Assembly: GCF_034702125.1 (NCBI RefSeq)
Contig: NC_085865.1
Location: forward strand, 51,184,478-51,248,477
DNA length: 64,000 nucleotides
Reading direction: 5' to 3'
Origin: Engraulis encrasicolus
Lineage: Eukaryota > Chordata > Actinopteri > Clupeiformes > Engraulidae
Part shown: one piece after another, positions 1 through 11,680 of the stretch
How positions within the stretch are numbered: position 1 is the first letter of the stretch
Layout: each line of letters starts with the position of its first letter
Notes under the pieces: model-generated
What the model saw: only the letters and a program-made list of their open reading frames with translations
Databases searched by the model: none
Told to the model about the DNA's origin: nothing
Translations under genes and position numbers: made by a program

Positions 1-160
1 CTGCAAAGAAAATTGGAGAAAATTCCCTTCTGATATATGCACAAACGTTGTCATCAACTAAACGAAACGTCTGACCTCTGTAAGGGCTTTTCCAACTAGT
101 ACTTTGTATTTCATTGAGGGGAAATAAGTATTTGACCCATTTAGCCAAACACAAATGTAA
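1..160. mobile_element. Tc1/mariner-like relic, one end only
   Basis: The stretch from the window start to about 160 matches, with small gaps, the right part of the element at 3389-4203. Shared blocks include the text around CATCAACTAAACGAAACG, the block CTTTTCCAACTAGTACTTTG, and the terminal motif ATTGAGGGGAAATAAGTATTTGACC. The rest lies outside the window. No transposase reading frame is left. Assignment to Tc1/mariner rests on the style of the terminal motif and is inference. Confidence 0.5.
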
Positions 161-175
161 TTAATATTATATTCT

Positions 176-539
176 TTAAAGGTGTACCATGTAATATTTT
201 AAGTAGTTTATTTCCAAAATTCATGATGCCCATTCACACACGTGACATTTTTCAGGAATTCTTACCATGAGCTTCAAAGTCTAAGTATTCATTATGACTG
301 GGGAAATTGCACTTTTCATACATGAAAAGGGGGATCCCTCCATTGTCCAACATTTTGAATTTCCAGAAATAGACATTTTTAGCTGCAAAACTTCTGTACT
401 TTGGTCATACTAGTAAATATTAGTTCATTATTTAGTAAATGTTCATGAAAAGATCCAATTTGACAGACAGCACAGTTTCAATGACCAGCATAGTTGCATA
501 CCTACTCTGGCCACCATCTTACACAGTGCACCTTTTTAA
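176..539. mobile_element. TTAA-flanked MITE, family T copy 1
   Basis: A roughly 360-bp non-coding element bounded by TTAA on both sides. It starts AAAGGTGTACC and ends CAGTGCACCTTT, an imperfect terminal inverted repeat. Related copies lie near 8319-9011, 9476-9735, 41255-41334, 46037-46397, 48545-48636 and 54143-54455, in both orientations. TTAA targets are typical of piggyBac- and Kolobok-type transposases. None is encoded here, so the copy is non-autonomous. Confidence 0.7.
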
Positions 540-589
540 TGTTATTTTCCCGATTTTCTTTTTGATATTCTGTCTCTGTTAGAATGCAC

Positions 590-1116
590 CTACCATTACA
601 TTACATTTACATTACATTACATTGCATTTGGCAGAGGCTTTATAACCAAAGCGACTTTCAAAAGAGGACATAATCAAGCCAACATCACAAGCAAATACAA
701 AGTGCACAGGAAATATACAGAACAAGTGCAGTTGCAAAGAGGGGTTCGTTTTTTTGTTTGTTTAATTAATAAGGAGTACGCACACCCACAAACACATACA
801 CACACGCACACACACACTCAAGCTAAACTAAACTAGACTAAACTAAACATCATGTCAAGAGTCTGCCCAGGGGCTAGGCCAGCTCAAGCATTTAGTTTAG
901 TAGCTCCTCTCGAAAGAGGAAGGTCTTTACTTGTTTCTTGAAGGCTGCAAGAGATGTGCTTAGTCTTGCTGCCTCTGGGAGACCGTTCCACCACTTGGGT
1001 ACAACAACGGAGAACAGTCTTGGCTGGGAGTACCTAGAGCGACTGGATGGCAGAGCCAGACGGCTTGTGCTGCCATTAAAGTTATAGATTAGACTGATGT
1101 CTTTATCAGTTGACAA
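590..1116 (-). mobile_element. 5'-truncated non-LTR retrotransposon (CR1/L2-like), 3' end
   Basis: On the minus strand 1116-892 encodes the C-terminal end of a LINE reverse transcriptase polyprotein, with the signature FSVVVPKWWNGLPEAARLS followed by LAAFKKQVKTFLF. The 3' UTR runs to an ACATT-repeat tail at about 594-630. Its segment reading GCATTTGGCAGAGGCTTTAT on the plus strand is the conserved tail type of fish L2-like LINEs and the SINEs they mobilise. A second copy with the same end is at 50559-50945. Heavy 5' truncation is normal for such elements. Confidence 0.75.
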
Positions 1117-1285
1117 ACCAACAAATTCAGCTAGGGATCAAATACCTTTTCAATGTGCGAACCTACTCTTACCCTTGAACTGTTCTATTGGGGTCCACAC
1201 ACATGCTGCACATCCAGGCCGCATCTTGCTTCCTTACTTTTTTACATTAAAGCTAATACTCAACTCTGAACACTATTTGTTTCAG

Positions 1286-1979
1286 ATGTTCCACACTGGA
1301 GCTGAAATGAACCCTGACAGATCCTTTACCTCTGCTATGTTCAAGAGGAACTTCATGAACCACTGGGTAAGGAAAATGTATACAAATGATGCATTTAAAA
1401 ATGTGCGTATACCCTCCCATTGTTTGTAAACTTTCAGGTCAGATATAGAATTATGTGGTCTGCACTGTTAGTGTATCAAGAAGTAGGCCTATGCAATGTG
1501 GTCTGCAGCACTGGTTGTGTGGCAAGAAGCATTAAATTAAATTAGGTTTTACATTGTGTATTAGTGTTTTGCAGAATGAGTCATGCACTGTATGTCTTAA
1601 GATTGTTCTGTCTTGCTCCAATGTCTCTGCAGCTCACATGTAACTATAACATAGTCTTTGTTCTTCCCTCCTCGTGCAGGTGATGTACGACTTCAGGCTC
1701 TTCTTCTGCATGTGCGTCTTGGCCGAGTGGGAAGCCACCCTAAAAGGCAGCCAGCCTCTGGAGCAGGACACCTGCGGGGAGCTCATCATGCTCAAGACCC
1801 AGACACTATACCATAAGGCTGCCACCAAGCCAGGAGAAGCAGGGGCCAGCCAGAATTGTTATAGTAGCCCCCTGCTTCCAGCAACCCAGCTCTTCTCCTC
1901 CCAGCAAGCCAGCTCTCATCCTCAAACTTCCCCCCGGCCCAGTCACCAACAACCAGCAACCTCAACAATCAAAGACTAA
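1286..1979 (+). pseudogene. mip: Lens aquaporin (mip/aqp0-like) copy 1, exons 3-4, decayed
   Basis: Two exons of a major intrinsic protein (aquaporin-0) gene. Exon 3 (1286-1366) is 81 bp, the length of exon 3 in known MIP genes, between TTTCAG and GTAAGG. It reads TGAEMNPDRSFTSAMFKRNF. The second pore motif, normally NPA, is NPD here, which would be expected to harm the water pore. Exon 4 (1680-1979) starts after GTGCAG with VMYDF. About 13 residues of the normal start (HWVGPMICGGMCA in copy 2), forming the beginning of the sixth membrane helix, are missing. The tail keeps TLKGSQPLEQDTCGE and LKTQTL, where AQP0 normally ends, but reads on to a stop at 1977. Exons 1-2 would lie upstream of the window. 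The changes point to a pseudogene, though the frame is open. Confidence 0.75.
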
Positions 1980-2808
<829 letters not shown>

Positions 2809-3104
2809 TTATATAGCTCCAGCTTGGCATGGTCACTACAGTGGTCTTCCTGACCATACAGTTGGTCATCTGCATCTTGGCCATTGGCTTCTGTCACCAT
2901 GGCAGACCTCATGAGAGTGAGTGTCACACACATACACTTGCATTGCTCCCTCTTTCTCATAGCATATAAACAGGTGTGTTATAAATAGGGGGACAACATT
3001 GGACTGAGTCAATGAGAATAAGAAGCATTTCATCCCTTTCTGATTTTGTTGGTTTGCTTACTAATAAAGACATGAATAGTCTGTCATTTTCTTTTAAAAA
3101 ATAT

Positions 3105-3285
3105 TTTTTTATGGGCTTTTTTACCTTTCTTTCAGATAGGACGGTGAAGAGCGTCAGGAAGCGAATGTGGAGAGAGATGGGGTAGGGATAGCAAATGACA
3201 CGGGCCGATTCGAACCCTGGGTGCAACACTTGGGCATGCAAGCCCAAATGTGGGGGCTTAGCGTGCTGCATCACAGTGCCCTGAA
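3105..3285 (-). mobile_element. tRNA-derived SINE-like repeat
   Basis: The plus-strand text GCCGATTCGAACCCTGGG reads on the minus strand as a tRNA B-box/T-arm (GGGTTCGAATCGG). It is followed by a body with GGAAGCGAATGTGGAGAGAG on the plus strand, a layout common in teleost SINEs. It sits in intron 2 of aquaporin copy 2. The family is not named because no search could be run. Confidence 0.5.
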
Positions 3286-3388
3286 TAGTCTGTCATTTTC
3301 ATGGTAGGTGTATTCTAACATGCAGAGACAAAATCTCAAAAAGAAAATGCAGAAATTAACTTCAAAGAATACATATTAAGTCATATTT

Positions 3389-4203
3389 AATTGAGGGAAA
3401 GAAGTATTTGACCCCCTTCCAGCTATTAAGAGTTCTGGTCCCACAGACCTGATGGGCACTTCCAACAATTTGTCATCTGAATTAAAGACTCCCGTAAATG
3501 GTCACCAGCATCATATCAATCAGACTCCAAACTAGTGTAGGTACCTTCAGTCAATGCAAATCAATTGAGAACACTCCCACCTCTGTCCAAAACGGGACTA
3601 AAACTGTGTGAATATGAAGTGACGCATTAATCAAGGACCAGATTTGAAATGTCAAGCTAAATATCTACTTAAATAAGTCGATAAAGTACATTTTAAGATC
3701 AGTTTATATTAATAGTGTAGTTCTTAAGCAACACACTTCAACCATTGTCCTTGTGTAGTGTGTTGATGGGAATTTTCACATTATTAAGCAATTCTTTGAC
3801 AGCGATGAGCCGCCTTCTCCATTCATTTACATTTCTTAGGTCTACCTCCAAATAATGGCTGCCAGGATTGTCATGAAAAAGGGGATGGGCTCACCTCTAA
3901 TCTAATGTTCTATCTCTATGGGAAGCACATTACAGTCATGAAGTGGCCTAGACGGTCTCCAGACATGATGTACCCTACAGTAATTGTGTGGAGGGAAGTA
4001 AGCACCCATTTGCCAAGCTACAGCCACTACATCTTAATGATTTACAGATGATCTGCAAAGAAAAGACAAAATTCCTTTCTGGTATGTGCACACATCTTGT
4101 CATCAACTAAACGAAACATTTGACCTCTGTCCAAGAGAGCAAGGGCTTTTCCAACTAGTACTTTGGCTAGAGGGGTCAAATACTTCTTTCCCTCAATGAA
4201 ATA
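3389..4203. mobile_element. Tc1/mariner-like element, decayed
   Basis: The left end reads ATTGAGGGAAAGAAGTATTTGACCCC. The right end holds its reverse complement, GGGGTCAAATACTTCTTTCCCTCAAT, giving terminal inverted repeats of about 26 bp and an element of about 0.8 kb. The right end is shared with the relic at 1-160. The interior has no intact transposase frame. Confidence 0.65.
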
Positions 4204-5298
4204 CAAAGATGGCAAATGTAATTTATATATTCTTTGATATTCTTTAATCTTATTTTCCGGGGTTTCTTATTGATATTCTGTCTCTGTTAGTCTATAACTG
4301 TAATAGTAAGTGTATTCTGATCATGCCTTTATTTGATCCCTTTCTCATTTTGTTGGTTTGTCAACTGTATTATTCTCTCTGTGGAAGGGGCCCCCCACAG
4401 GGATTTGGTTTTACGTAATTGTTAATAATATAAAGGGGTCCATTAGAGCTGTTTGAACATAGGGAAATTTGTGCTCCACCCCTGTACAAGAACATACCTG
4501 CACAAGAATGTACTTTAGTGTGATTTAGCTTGATTTCTGTGACACCTGCACAGGCAGAACCTGAAACGCCTGCTCTGCTGTCAAACAAAACTCTTTTGCT
4601 TGACCTTAGTATCTTTTTCAATGTGCGAACCTGCCCTCACCCTTGAACTGTTCTATTTGGGCCACACACGCACTGATTTCTCAACACATCTAGAGTTCGA
4701 CAATATCTTGCTTCCTTACTTTTTTACGTTTGTTTCAGATGTTCTACACTGGAGCTGCAATGAACCCTGCCAGAGCCTTCACCCCTGCTATGTTCAAGAG
4801 GAACTTCATGAACTACTGGGTAAGACAAAATATATACATTAAAAACATGGTTATACCCTCTCATTGTTTGCAAACTACTTTCAGGTCATATGTAGATTTA
4901 TGTGGTCTGCACTGTTTGTGTGTAAAGAAGTATTCAATTAAATTAGGTATAACATTGTGTATTGGTGTTTTTGCAGAATCTGCCGTGCACTGCATGTCTT
5001 AAGATTGCTCTGTCTTGCACCGATGTCTCTGAATATGGTTTCTGTTCTTCCCTCCTCCTGTAGGTGCACTGGGTGGGTCCCATGATCTGTGGTGGTATGT
5101 GCGCTGTCATGTATGACTTAATGCTCTTCCCTCGTGGCCTGGCCGAGTGGGTAGCCACCCTGAAAGGCAGCCAGCCTCTGGAGCAGGACACCTGCGGGGA
5201 GCCCATCAATCTCAAGACCCAGACACTATACCATAAGTCTGCCACCAAGCCAGGGGAAGCAGGGGCCAGCCAGTATTGTTATAGTAGCCCCTTACCTC

Positions 5299-5840
5299 CA
5301 GCAACCCAGCTCTTCTCCTCCCAACGACCCAGCTCTTCTCCTCCCAACAACCCAGCTCTTCTCCCCAACAACCCAGCTCTTCTCCTCAACAACCCAGCTC
5401 TTCTCCTCCCAACAACCCAGCTCCTCTCCTCCCAACAACCCAGCTCTTCTCCCCCCAGCAACCCAGCTCTTCTCCTCCCCAGCAACCCAGCTCTTCTCCT
5501 CCCCAGCAACCCAGCTCTTCTCCCCCCCAGCAACCCAACTCTTCTCCTCCCAGCAACCCAGCTCTTCTCCTCCTCCCAGCAACCCAGCTCTTCTCCTCCC
5601 CCCAGCAACCCAGCTCTTCTCCTCCCTCCAGCAACCCAGCTCTTCTCCTCCCAGCAACCCAGCTCTTCTCCTCCCAGCAACCCAGCTCTTCTCCTCCCAG
5701 CAACCCAGCTCTTCTCCTCCCAGCAACCCAGCTCTTCTCCTCCCAGCAACCCAGCTCTTCTCCTCCCAGCAACCCAGCTCTTCTCCTCCCAGCAACCCAG
5801 CTCTTCTCCTCCCAGCAACCCAGCTCTTCTCCTCCAACCT
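5299..5840. repeat. 23-bp minisatellite in aquaporin copy 2 exon 4
   Basis: About 23 tandem copies of a 23-bp unit, consensus CCCAGCTCTTCTCCTCCCAGC plus AA. The 3' copies (5641-5830) are nearly identical and the 5' copies vary in length and sequence. The unit is not a multiple of three and has no stop in any frame on either strand, so all six frames are open across it. Copy 1 of the aquaporin has only one to two units at the same place (about 1880-1920), so the expansion happened after the gene duplication. Confidence 0.95.
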
Positions 5841-5960
5841 CCCCTCCGCTCAGTCACCAACAACCAGCAACCCCCAACAATCAGACTAACATCTGCCCTA
5901 TCGAAGTCCCCCACCACCATCATGGACTTAGATACATGCATACATACACACACAAACTGA

Positions 5961-6337
5961 GTACTTCGCTCATACTAATTCTAACCATCGCCACAGAGGA
6001 CACGTGTGCACTGAAAGGACGACAACCAGACCTACGAACAAACCAACTAACACAAGACAGGGGGGTCAGAATCTAAACTAATGACAGGGGTGAGCTAGAA
6101 CATTCAACTTGGACATGCATATCTTTTTTGCATTACATTTGCTTACTGGCATGATCTCAACAGTTTTGTTTTTCAATTCATTTTTATTTTCTACAATACA
6201 AGATCTGGATGTTTGATACATGTGTTTGTGGGTGTAAGGGACTCAATGTTTACTGCAGCTTTTTATTTTGGGTTTACATCATTACAAAGCATACATGTGT
6301 TTGTGTGTGAATGTGTTTGAGAGTGTGGGCCAGTGCA
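5961..6337. other. Intergenic stretch, nothing recognised
   Basis: Unique-looking sequence downstream of aquaporin copy 2. I see no exon, tRNA or terminal repeat here. Confidence 0.4.
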
Positions 6338-6363
6338 GTGTGTGTGTGTGTGTGTGCGCGCGC

Positions 6364-6442
<79 letters not shown>

Positions 6443-6466
6443 TGTGTGTGTGTGTGTGTGTGTGTT
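6338..6466. repeat. (GT)n/(GTGC)n compound microsatellite
   Basis: GT repeats pass into GTGC tetranucleotides and back to GT. The flanking words TTTGAGAGTGTGGGCCAGTGCA occur on both sides (6317 and 6467), so the array lies within a short direct repeat. Alternating purine-pyrimidine DNA of this kind can adopt Z-form. Open frames in it are artefacts. Confidence 0.95.
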
Positions 6467-6754
6467 TTGAGAGTGTGGGCCAGTGCAATGTGTGTGTCTA
6501 GAATGTGTGTAGTGTGTAGAACGTGTGTGGACTGCTGCTACTGTTGGTGGTGGAGTTCTAGACTTGGACTGTGCATTGTTCTGGACTGTAATTGGGTGAT
6601 GTGCCTTCAGCTGACTTCGGGTGAGTACTGCATTGAATGTTTCCTTCTGCATTCTTATTGCAATGTCTCTTGCTTGTTTAGCAACGTATTTTACTTCCTT
6701 GGTCACTGAAGGAACTGTGCACCACAATTTCACTTGGAACTTTCAGTTAGGTCT

Positions 6755-7465
6755 TCAGGACTGGCCTGATGCTGGCCTGCTATATTCACAGCACCTGGAA
6801 TCCATCACCAATCTTCCGTTTGCATAGAAGGTTTGGCATCCATAACTTTCATGCTGTATTGCACCAGAGATGGTCTGGCTGTCTACTTGGTGATGCCACG
6901 TCTTGACCTTTATTCGGCAGTGCTTGTGGAAGTGGTTCTTCATCCGTGCTGCAAGCACTGCCATGTACATCTTCGTCTTGACACGGTCACCGTTGAGGTC
7001 AAGAGGGTTCAGCTTGGCCTTGGCCTCAACCATCCTCACGACGACACCATGGCTGCAGCTCCACTGCGTGTAGGGTAGGGTAGAGTAGAGTACAGTAGAG
7101 TAGAAGCTTGGCTTAACAGCTCTCTTCTGATGTTTGTTCTTTCACTCTGTCTCCCAGCAAGTTCTGGCCGAGGCACATTTCTTTCTTTCTTCTTGGAGAA
7201 CTTGATCTCCGCTGACGTCTGAGATTGGTGGTGAACTCTGGGTACTGTGGGCATGGCGGACGTAGTCACCCGGGGGGGCAGTCCTGATGTCCTGGTTGGA
7301 CGTTCCTAGTGGCGGTTGGGTGCTCAGTTCCTTCTGCTTCCTTGGGGTGGGTGGCCAACAGGGTAAGTTGAATGCCTTACTGCGCAGGCGTGAGGCAGTG
7401 TCGCTGAGGTGCAGAGGAAGGCGTTCACTGCAGTGCTCACCCGGGCTCAGCTGGGTCCACTGCAC
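6755..7465 (-). pseudogene. Decayed coding relic, product not recognised
   Basis: The minus strand holds consecutive open frames that look like one protein broken by frameshifts: 7465-7142, 7269-7036 and 7039-6755. The last contains LNPLDLNGDRVKTKMYMAVL, KVKTWHHQVDSQTISGAIQH and ESYGC. Composition is protein-like rather than simple repeat. A C48/Ulp1-like peptidase from a DNA transposon is conceivable from the final segment, but I see no conserved catalytic set and do not assert it. Microsatellites flank it on both sides. Confidence 0.3.
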
Positions 7466-7589
7466 CTGGTTGTGGTCCCGGACGGCGTATGGTCTGGATC
7501 ATGGGCTCCGCCGCCAACAGTGGCAGTGTTCAGTGTGTTTGAGAGAGGTTGTGGGCCTGTGTAAGTGGTTTGTGTGTGCGAGAATGTAT

Positions 7590-7773
7590 GTATAGCACGT
7601 GTGTTTGTCTTTGTGTGCGTGTGTCTTTACTTGCGTGTGTGTGTCTTTACTTGCGTGTGTGTGTCTTTACTTGCGTGTGTATGTCTTTACTTGCGTGTGT
7701 GTGTGTGTGTCTGCGTATGTGTGTGTGTGTCTTTGCGTGTGCGTGCGTGCGTGCGTGCGTGCGTGCGGCGTGC

Positions 7774-7805
<32 letters not shown>
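7590..7805. repeat. GT-rich microsatellite with a 20-bp tandem unit
   Basis: Imperfect GT repeat containing about four copies of the 20-bp unit TGTGTGTCTTTACTTGCGTG (7617-7700), then GTGC repeats and a GA run. Confidence 0.85.
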
Positions 7806-7807
<2 letters not shown>

Positions 7808-7913
7808 CTGGTATTTGATAATGACATTAAATAAAAGCTGCAGTGAAAATTCTAAGAATGCATGTGTTGGTGTCATGCAGATGATCATTTGTCTGATTTG
7901 CTTTACATTTGTC

Positions 7914-7914
<1 letters not shown>

Positions 7915-7944
<30 letters not shown>
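7915..7944. repeat. Poly(C) tract
   Basis: About 30 consecutive C residues. Length in an assembly may be unreliable. Confidence 0.9.
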
Positions 7945-7946
<2 letters not shown>

Positions 7947-8318
7947 CTGTATTATTTGCCATGATATTAAATTGGCTTTGACTTTTTGTGATCGGTCATG
8001 CTTTTTTTCTTTTTTTTCTGTGGTACAGAAACGCAGATAAAAGTTTTCAAAGACAACTGGGATGAAGGGTGAATCTCTCAGCTAGTCCATACACCACAGA
8101 CTGGCATACCATATTTATTTCCAGTTTAAAAATTACATACAGTTGAAGGGGAAAGATGAAACACAATTTCTGGACACAGAACACTACAACTTCTTTTTTT
8201 CCTGAAGTAGTTTAAGCAAGTTTAAGCGTTGTAGCGAATCAAAACTTGGCATAGCAGAACACACACACACCCACGCTTAGTAGGTCAATATTTATGTAAT
8301 TCAAAAAATCCAGTAACT
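7945..8318. other. Intergenic stretch, nothing recognised
   Basis: AT-rich sequence between the poly(C) tract and a family T MITE. No exon or terminal repeat was seen. Confidence 0.4.
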
Positions 8319-9011
8319 TTAAAGGGACACTGTTAGGGCTTTCAGGCCGACCAGGCCGGAGCCGGAGCCGGTGCTCGCACCAGTTACGTTCAGCACTAAA
8401 GTGGTTATCTGCGAACCCCCCATGTTCATACCGGGCTCTGAACTTTTTCCGCACGTGACTGCGTTGCCCGGGTGAACCTGCTGACAGCCAAGCTGTTGTC
8501 ACGGTTCGCGGAGAAAAAACAAGTAGGCTATTTTGCGGTTTGCATTACGAACCAACTTTCTGGTTCGCGAACGCATATATCTGTGGCGTGAACACGACGG
8601 CCGGTTCACGATTAGGTGCAGGAACGGGCTCCAGCACGGTTCTCAGTTGGCCTGAACACGCTATGTGTGAGATTTTTAGTTGTTTATTTCCAGAATTCAT
8701 GCTGCCCATTCACTAATGTTACCTTTTTCATGAATACTTACCACCACCATTAAATTATGAGTATTCATTATGACTGGAAAAATTGCACTTTTCATACATG
8801 AAAAGGGGGATCTTCTCCATGGTTCGCAATTTTGAATTTCCCAAAATAGCCAAAAATGACACTACTTGGACCATACTAGAAAATATTTGTTTATTACTTA
8901 GTAAACTACCATGTAAAGATCAAATTTGGCAATAGGCAGCCCAGTTTCAATGAGCAGCATAGTTGCAGTAGCCTACCTTTTTTGACCATTTCCTGCACAG
9001 TGTACCTTTAA
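8319..9011. mobile_element. Family T MITE copy 2, split by another element
   Basis: TTAA at 8319-8322 and 9008-9011 bound this copy. The left end AAAGGGACACTGT stops at 8334 and the body resumes at about 8663 with TGTGTGAGATTTTTAGTTG. The rest follows copy 1 closely through GTGTACCTTTAA. The intervening 8335-8662 is a separate insertion. Confidence 0.65.
8335..8662. mobile_element. Short inverted-repeat element nested in a MITE
   Basis: The left end AGGGCTTTCAGGCCGACCAG and the reverse complement of the right end, AGCGTGTTCAGGCCAACTGAG, share a TTCAGGCC core, giving imperfect inverted ends. The insert is GC-rich (GGAGCCGGAGCCGG, GGTTCGCGAACG) in AT-rich surroundings. No clear target duplication remains. 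Confidence 0.5.
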
Positions 9012-9475
9012 GCATACTTCGGGTCTGACTGCACCACCTGGAGTTTTAAAAAAGGTAGTGACGCCACAGATTGTTGCTACCATCTCTGGTGATGCTCAGT
9101 GGCCACTTGCATCCACTGCATATTAGATCACGTACCGTGTCTCATCTTTCAGTACATCTCTTCCCTGGACTATTCTTCATTCATCATACCGTTTGCAAAT
9201 GAGAAAATGACTTTACAATTGATCTTTTGCGAGATATTGAAATATAATGCCGTTGTCAGTGATGTCATCATGACATTACTTCCTGGTACAAGGCCACAAG
9301 CAACAAGTGGAGGATGCAGGGTCAGATATTGGAACGTACCCACAAATGTAATGTTTCTTTTTCATGAATAACGTCCTCCATGACCTCCATCTCTACCAGC
9401 CATCATCCACCACATTGATCCAAGGAAGCACAAGGAAATGTGTGAAAATATTGTGCACAATCCTGGGAATTCTCT
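9012..9475. other. Intergenic stretch, nothing recognised
   Basis: An open frame at 9099-9371 has no recognisable motif and ordinary composition. Nothing else was identified. Confidence 0.4.
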
Positions 9476-9735
9476 TTAAAGGTGCCCTGTGTAGGATGTG
9501 GTCAGAGTAGGTATTGCAACTACCCTGCTCATTGAAACTGTGCTGCTTATTGCCAAATATGATCTTTTCATGAATATTTACTGAATAATAAAACCAATAT
9601 TTACTATTAAAAGTACATCAATGTTCGTAGCACAAAAAAAAATCATATTTCTTGAAATTCAAAATAGCGGACCATGGAGAAGATCCCCCTTTTCATGTGT
9701 GACAAGTGTAATTTTTCCAGTCATAATGTCAATTA
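9476..9735. mobile_element. Family T MITE copy 3, inverted and truncated
   Basis: Starts TTAAAGGTGCCCTGTGTAGG and continues in the reverse orientation relative to copy 1, with GCTCATTGAAACTGTGCTGC and GAAGATCCCCCTTTTCATG. It loses similarity near 9735 without a second TTAA end. Confidence 0.65.
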
Positions 9736-9899
9736 GAATTGGGTTTGTGTGTGATCAAGTTCAAGTTATTTTATTTGTCACATATTATTTATAGTGAAAT
9801 GATGATGGCCCATTCATTGACTCCTCCCAAAGTTATATAAAGAGACATTAACCTTGAATACTTCGAACATAATTCTGGAATTTGTTGACACCCAGAAAT

Positions 9900-10345
9900 G
9901 TTGTGTAGCGAAGGGGAGTAGAGTTGCCCTGCCAGGACTCTATCCCGGCCTTCCGGGTACCAAACTGGGGCTCTGACTGCTAGACCAAAGAGCCAGGCTC
10001 ATTGGCATGGCAGTTAGAACACAACCACAACCCTAGTGATAGTCACTCCATCACACTGCCTTTCCCTTTTGGAAACGCACCCATGTGCATCACACACTCA
10101 TGGTGTCCGTCACGCAGCAGCCCATCATCCTTCTCCCATCCAGTGTGCCCCCGCATTTATGCGTCACCCATCAATGGGGTCCCTCGTACAGGGGTCAGCT
10201 ATTCTCGGGGTCCCTCGCATGAAATTATGGCTCATACGCCATGGGTACGCTTCCAATGGCCTCACGGTAACCATCCTACCATCCTAGAGTTTCCCTGCCA
10301 GGACTCGAACCCTGGCCTCTTGCACAAGGGGGTGGGGGGGGGCTA
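9900..10345 (-). repeat. Two tRNA-like segments, possible SINE
   Basis: The minus strand at about 9990-9920 resembles a tRNA body: an A-box-like TTTGGTCTAGCAGTCAGAG, a loop with TTTGG, and a degraded B-box GGATAGAGTCC. The minus strand at about 10325-10290 has a good T-arm (CCAGGGTTCGAGTCCTGG). Neither folds into a complete tRNA with a paired acceptor stem, so I read them as SINE or tRNA-pseudogene remnants. Confidence 0.35.
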
Positions 10346-10349
10346 GGAG

Positions 10350-11278
10350 CTTTTTTGTAATAGAAGAAACAAGGCTTGAATAGGAAGGAACTTCCTTTTT
10401 TGTGGTATATATAACACATAGACCTGAAGTGACAGACATTGCACAACATAACAACCATGGCCGTAACTACCAGTGAGGACACAGAGGTCATGTACAGTCT
10501 TCAAATTCCCAGATGCTTACTTCCTTATATCGCTCAACTTCCCTATGTCATGCTCTTTGCACTATTGGCATGAATTAACATACCGGTAATTACTTTTATG
10601 GTCTGTTTTTAGGATCTTATTGGTTGGAGTACTGTTGATTAAGACACTGCTGCTATAGCGATAGCCTATCCATGTGTTGTTTGTCAAATTTGTCAGGACA
10701 TATAATCAATGATTCATGATGTTAATGGGTGTTTTGGGTCTAACAACAGCTGAACTGAACTGACAGGATCCACTCTACTTGTATAAGTAGAGGGCAAGGT
10801 GAAACAGTTGGTATTCGGGGAGCAAATGTCTCATGAAGGAACAGGCTTTAGCATAGCTTTCAGGCCAAGGGTTGTTATAATATTGTTGTTTCCACGTTGG
10901 AATGTTCCTTTTATTGTATATCAAAGTTAATGTTCCACAACCACAGGAGCATTTTGCTGTTATTACAACTAAAATATCAACATGTCTATGATGAGTTGTG
11001 AAGTTTGTTATTGTTAATATATAACACATGCACATTTAAATCATCTTGGAAATGTTTCAAAAGGATGTCTAAAATCTCTAAATCAATATATACTAATCAA
11101 AATATATGCAAATCAGATTTTTAATCAGTGTATTATTACCTTGTGTAGGCGGTCAATTTTGACCGTCAACACCATGAACGTAACCATGTTTATAACACAA
11201 CCAGAGGGTTAAATGAAATGAGTTAGTAAAACTAATGGGTTCATAATAATGGGTTGTGCTGTAAATGTGCTACTGCAA
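10350..11278. other. Intergenic stretch upstream of FPGS, nothing recognised
   Basis: AT-rich unique-looking DNA. The text GGTCAATTTTGACC near 11151 is a short palindrome. No exon was identified. Confidence 0.4.
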
Positions 11279-11370
11279 ATGTGTGTGTGTGTGCGCATGT
11301 GCGTGCGTGCGTGTGTGTGCACGTGTGTGTGAGCGTGTGTGTGTGTGTGTATTTGTTTGTTTGCGCGCGC
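11279..11370. repeat. GT-rich microsatellite
   Basis: Imperfect GT and GTGC repeat ending in GCGCGCGC, about 300 bp upstream of the first FPGS coding exon. Confidence 0.85.
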
Positions 11371-11680
11371 CACCTTACTCTTCTTTTGTCCATAGTCTTT
11401 GCATCTCTGTCTAGGATTTGGACAGCTTTTTCATTTCTTTACTCAGTTTAAGCTCTAAGTAGGAGAGGTAGTAAAAAAAAATTGGAGGTAGTAAAAACTT
11501 GAAAATTCAACCTAGGAATATCTGTAGGCACCCTTCAAGAGGGCCTTGCCTTGACTTGTCCTCCAATGTTATCTCCCAAAAAGGGGCCTAATTGCACATC
11601 ACCCTGGGGGAAACTGGCTGAACTAAACTCAAGGGTCTTTGAGGTATTCCACGACAAGGGCTGCATCTCATTTTAGAAGA

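Larger units (their letters stand above)
2823..5960 (+). pseudogene. mip: Lens aquaporin (mip/aqp0-like) copy 2, exons 2-4
   Basis: Tandem duplicate of copy 1. Exon 2 (2823-2916) starts after CTCCAG with LGMVTTVVFLTIQLVICILA, matching AQP0 exon 2. It lacks about 17 residues (the expected TDERRNGRLGSA segment) and carries a further 2-bp deletion near 2890, so it ends out of frame before GTGAGT. Exon 3 (4739-4819, 81 bp) is well preserved, with MNPARAF keeping the second NPA motif. Exon 4 (from 5064) has HWVGPMICGGMCAVMYDLML, TLKGSQPLEQ and GEPINLKTQTL, where AQP0 normally ends. No stop follows: the frame runs through a 23-bp minisatellite to a stop at 5958. No exon 1 was found upstream. The broken exon 2 and missing exon 1 make it a pseudogene, while exons 3-4 are still open. 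Confidence 0.75.

Noticed and set aside
5299..5840. CRISPR-like array
   Set aside because: Units are contiguous with no spacers, and the DNA is vertebrate.
5279..5953. Long minus-strand frames (up to 224 codons) with GGEELGCWEEKSWVAGRRRA repeats
   Set aside because: They are the reverse reading of the 23-bp minisatellite, which has no stop in any frame.
6263..6733. [12 protein letters not shown] and CVCVCV frames here and at all other CA/GT arrays
   Set aside because: Dinucleotide and tetranucleotide repeats give stop-free frames without being coding.
9919..9996. Functional tRNA-Pro gene
   Set aside because: The B-box is degraded and the acceptor stem does not pair; a SINE or pseudogene is more likely.
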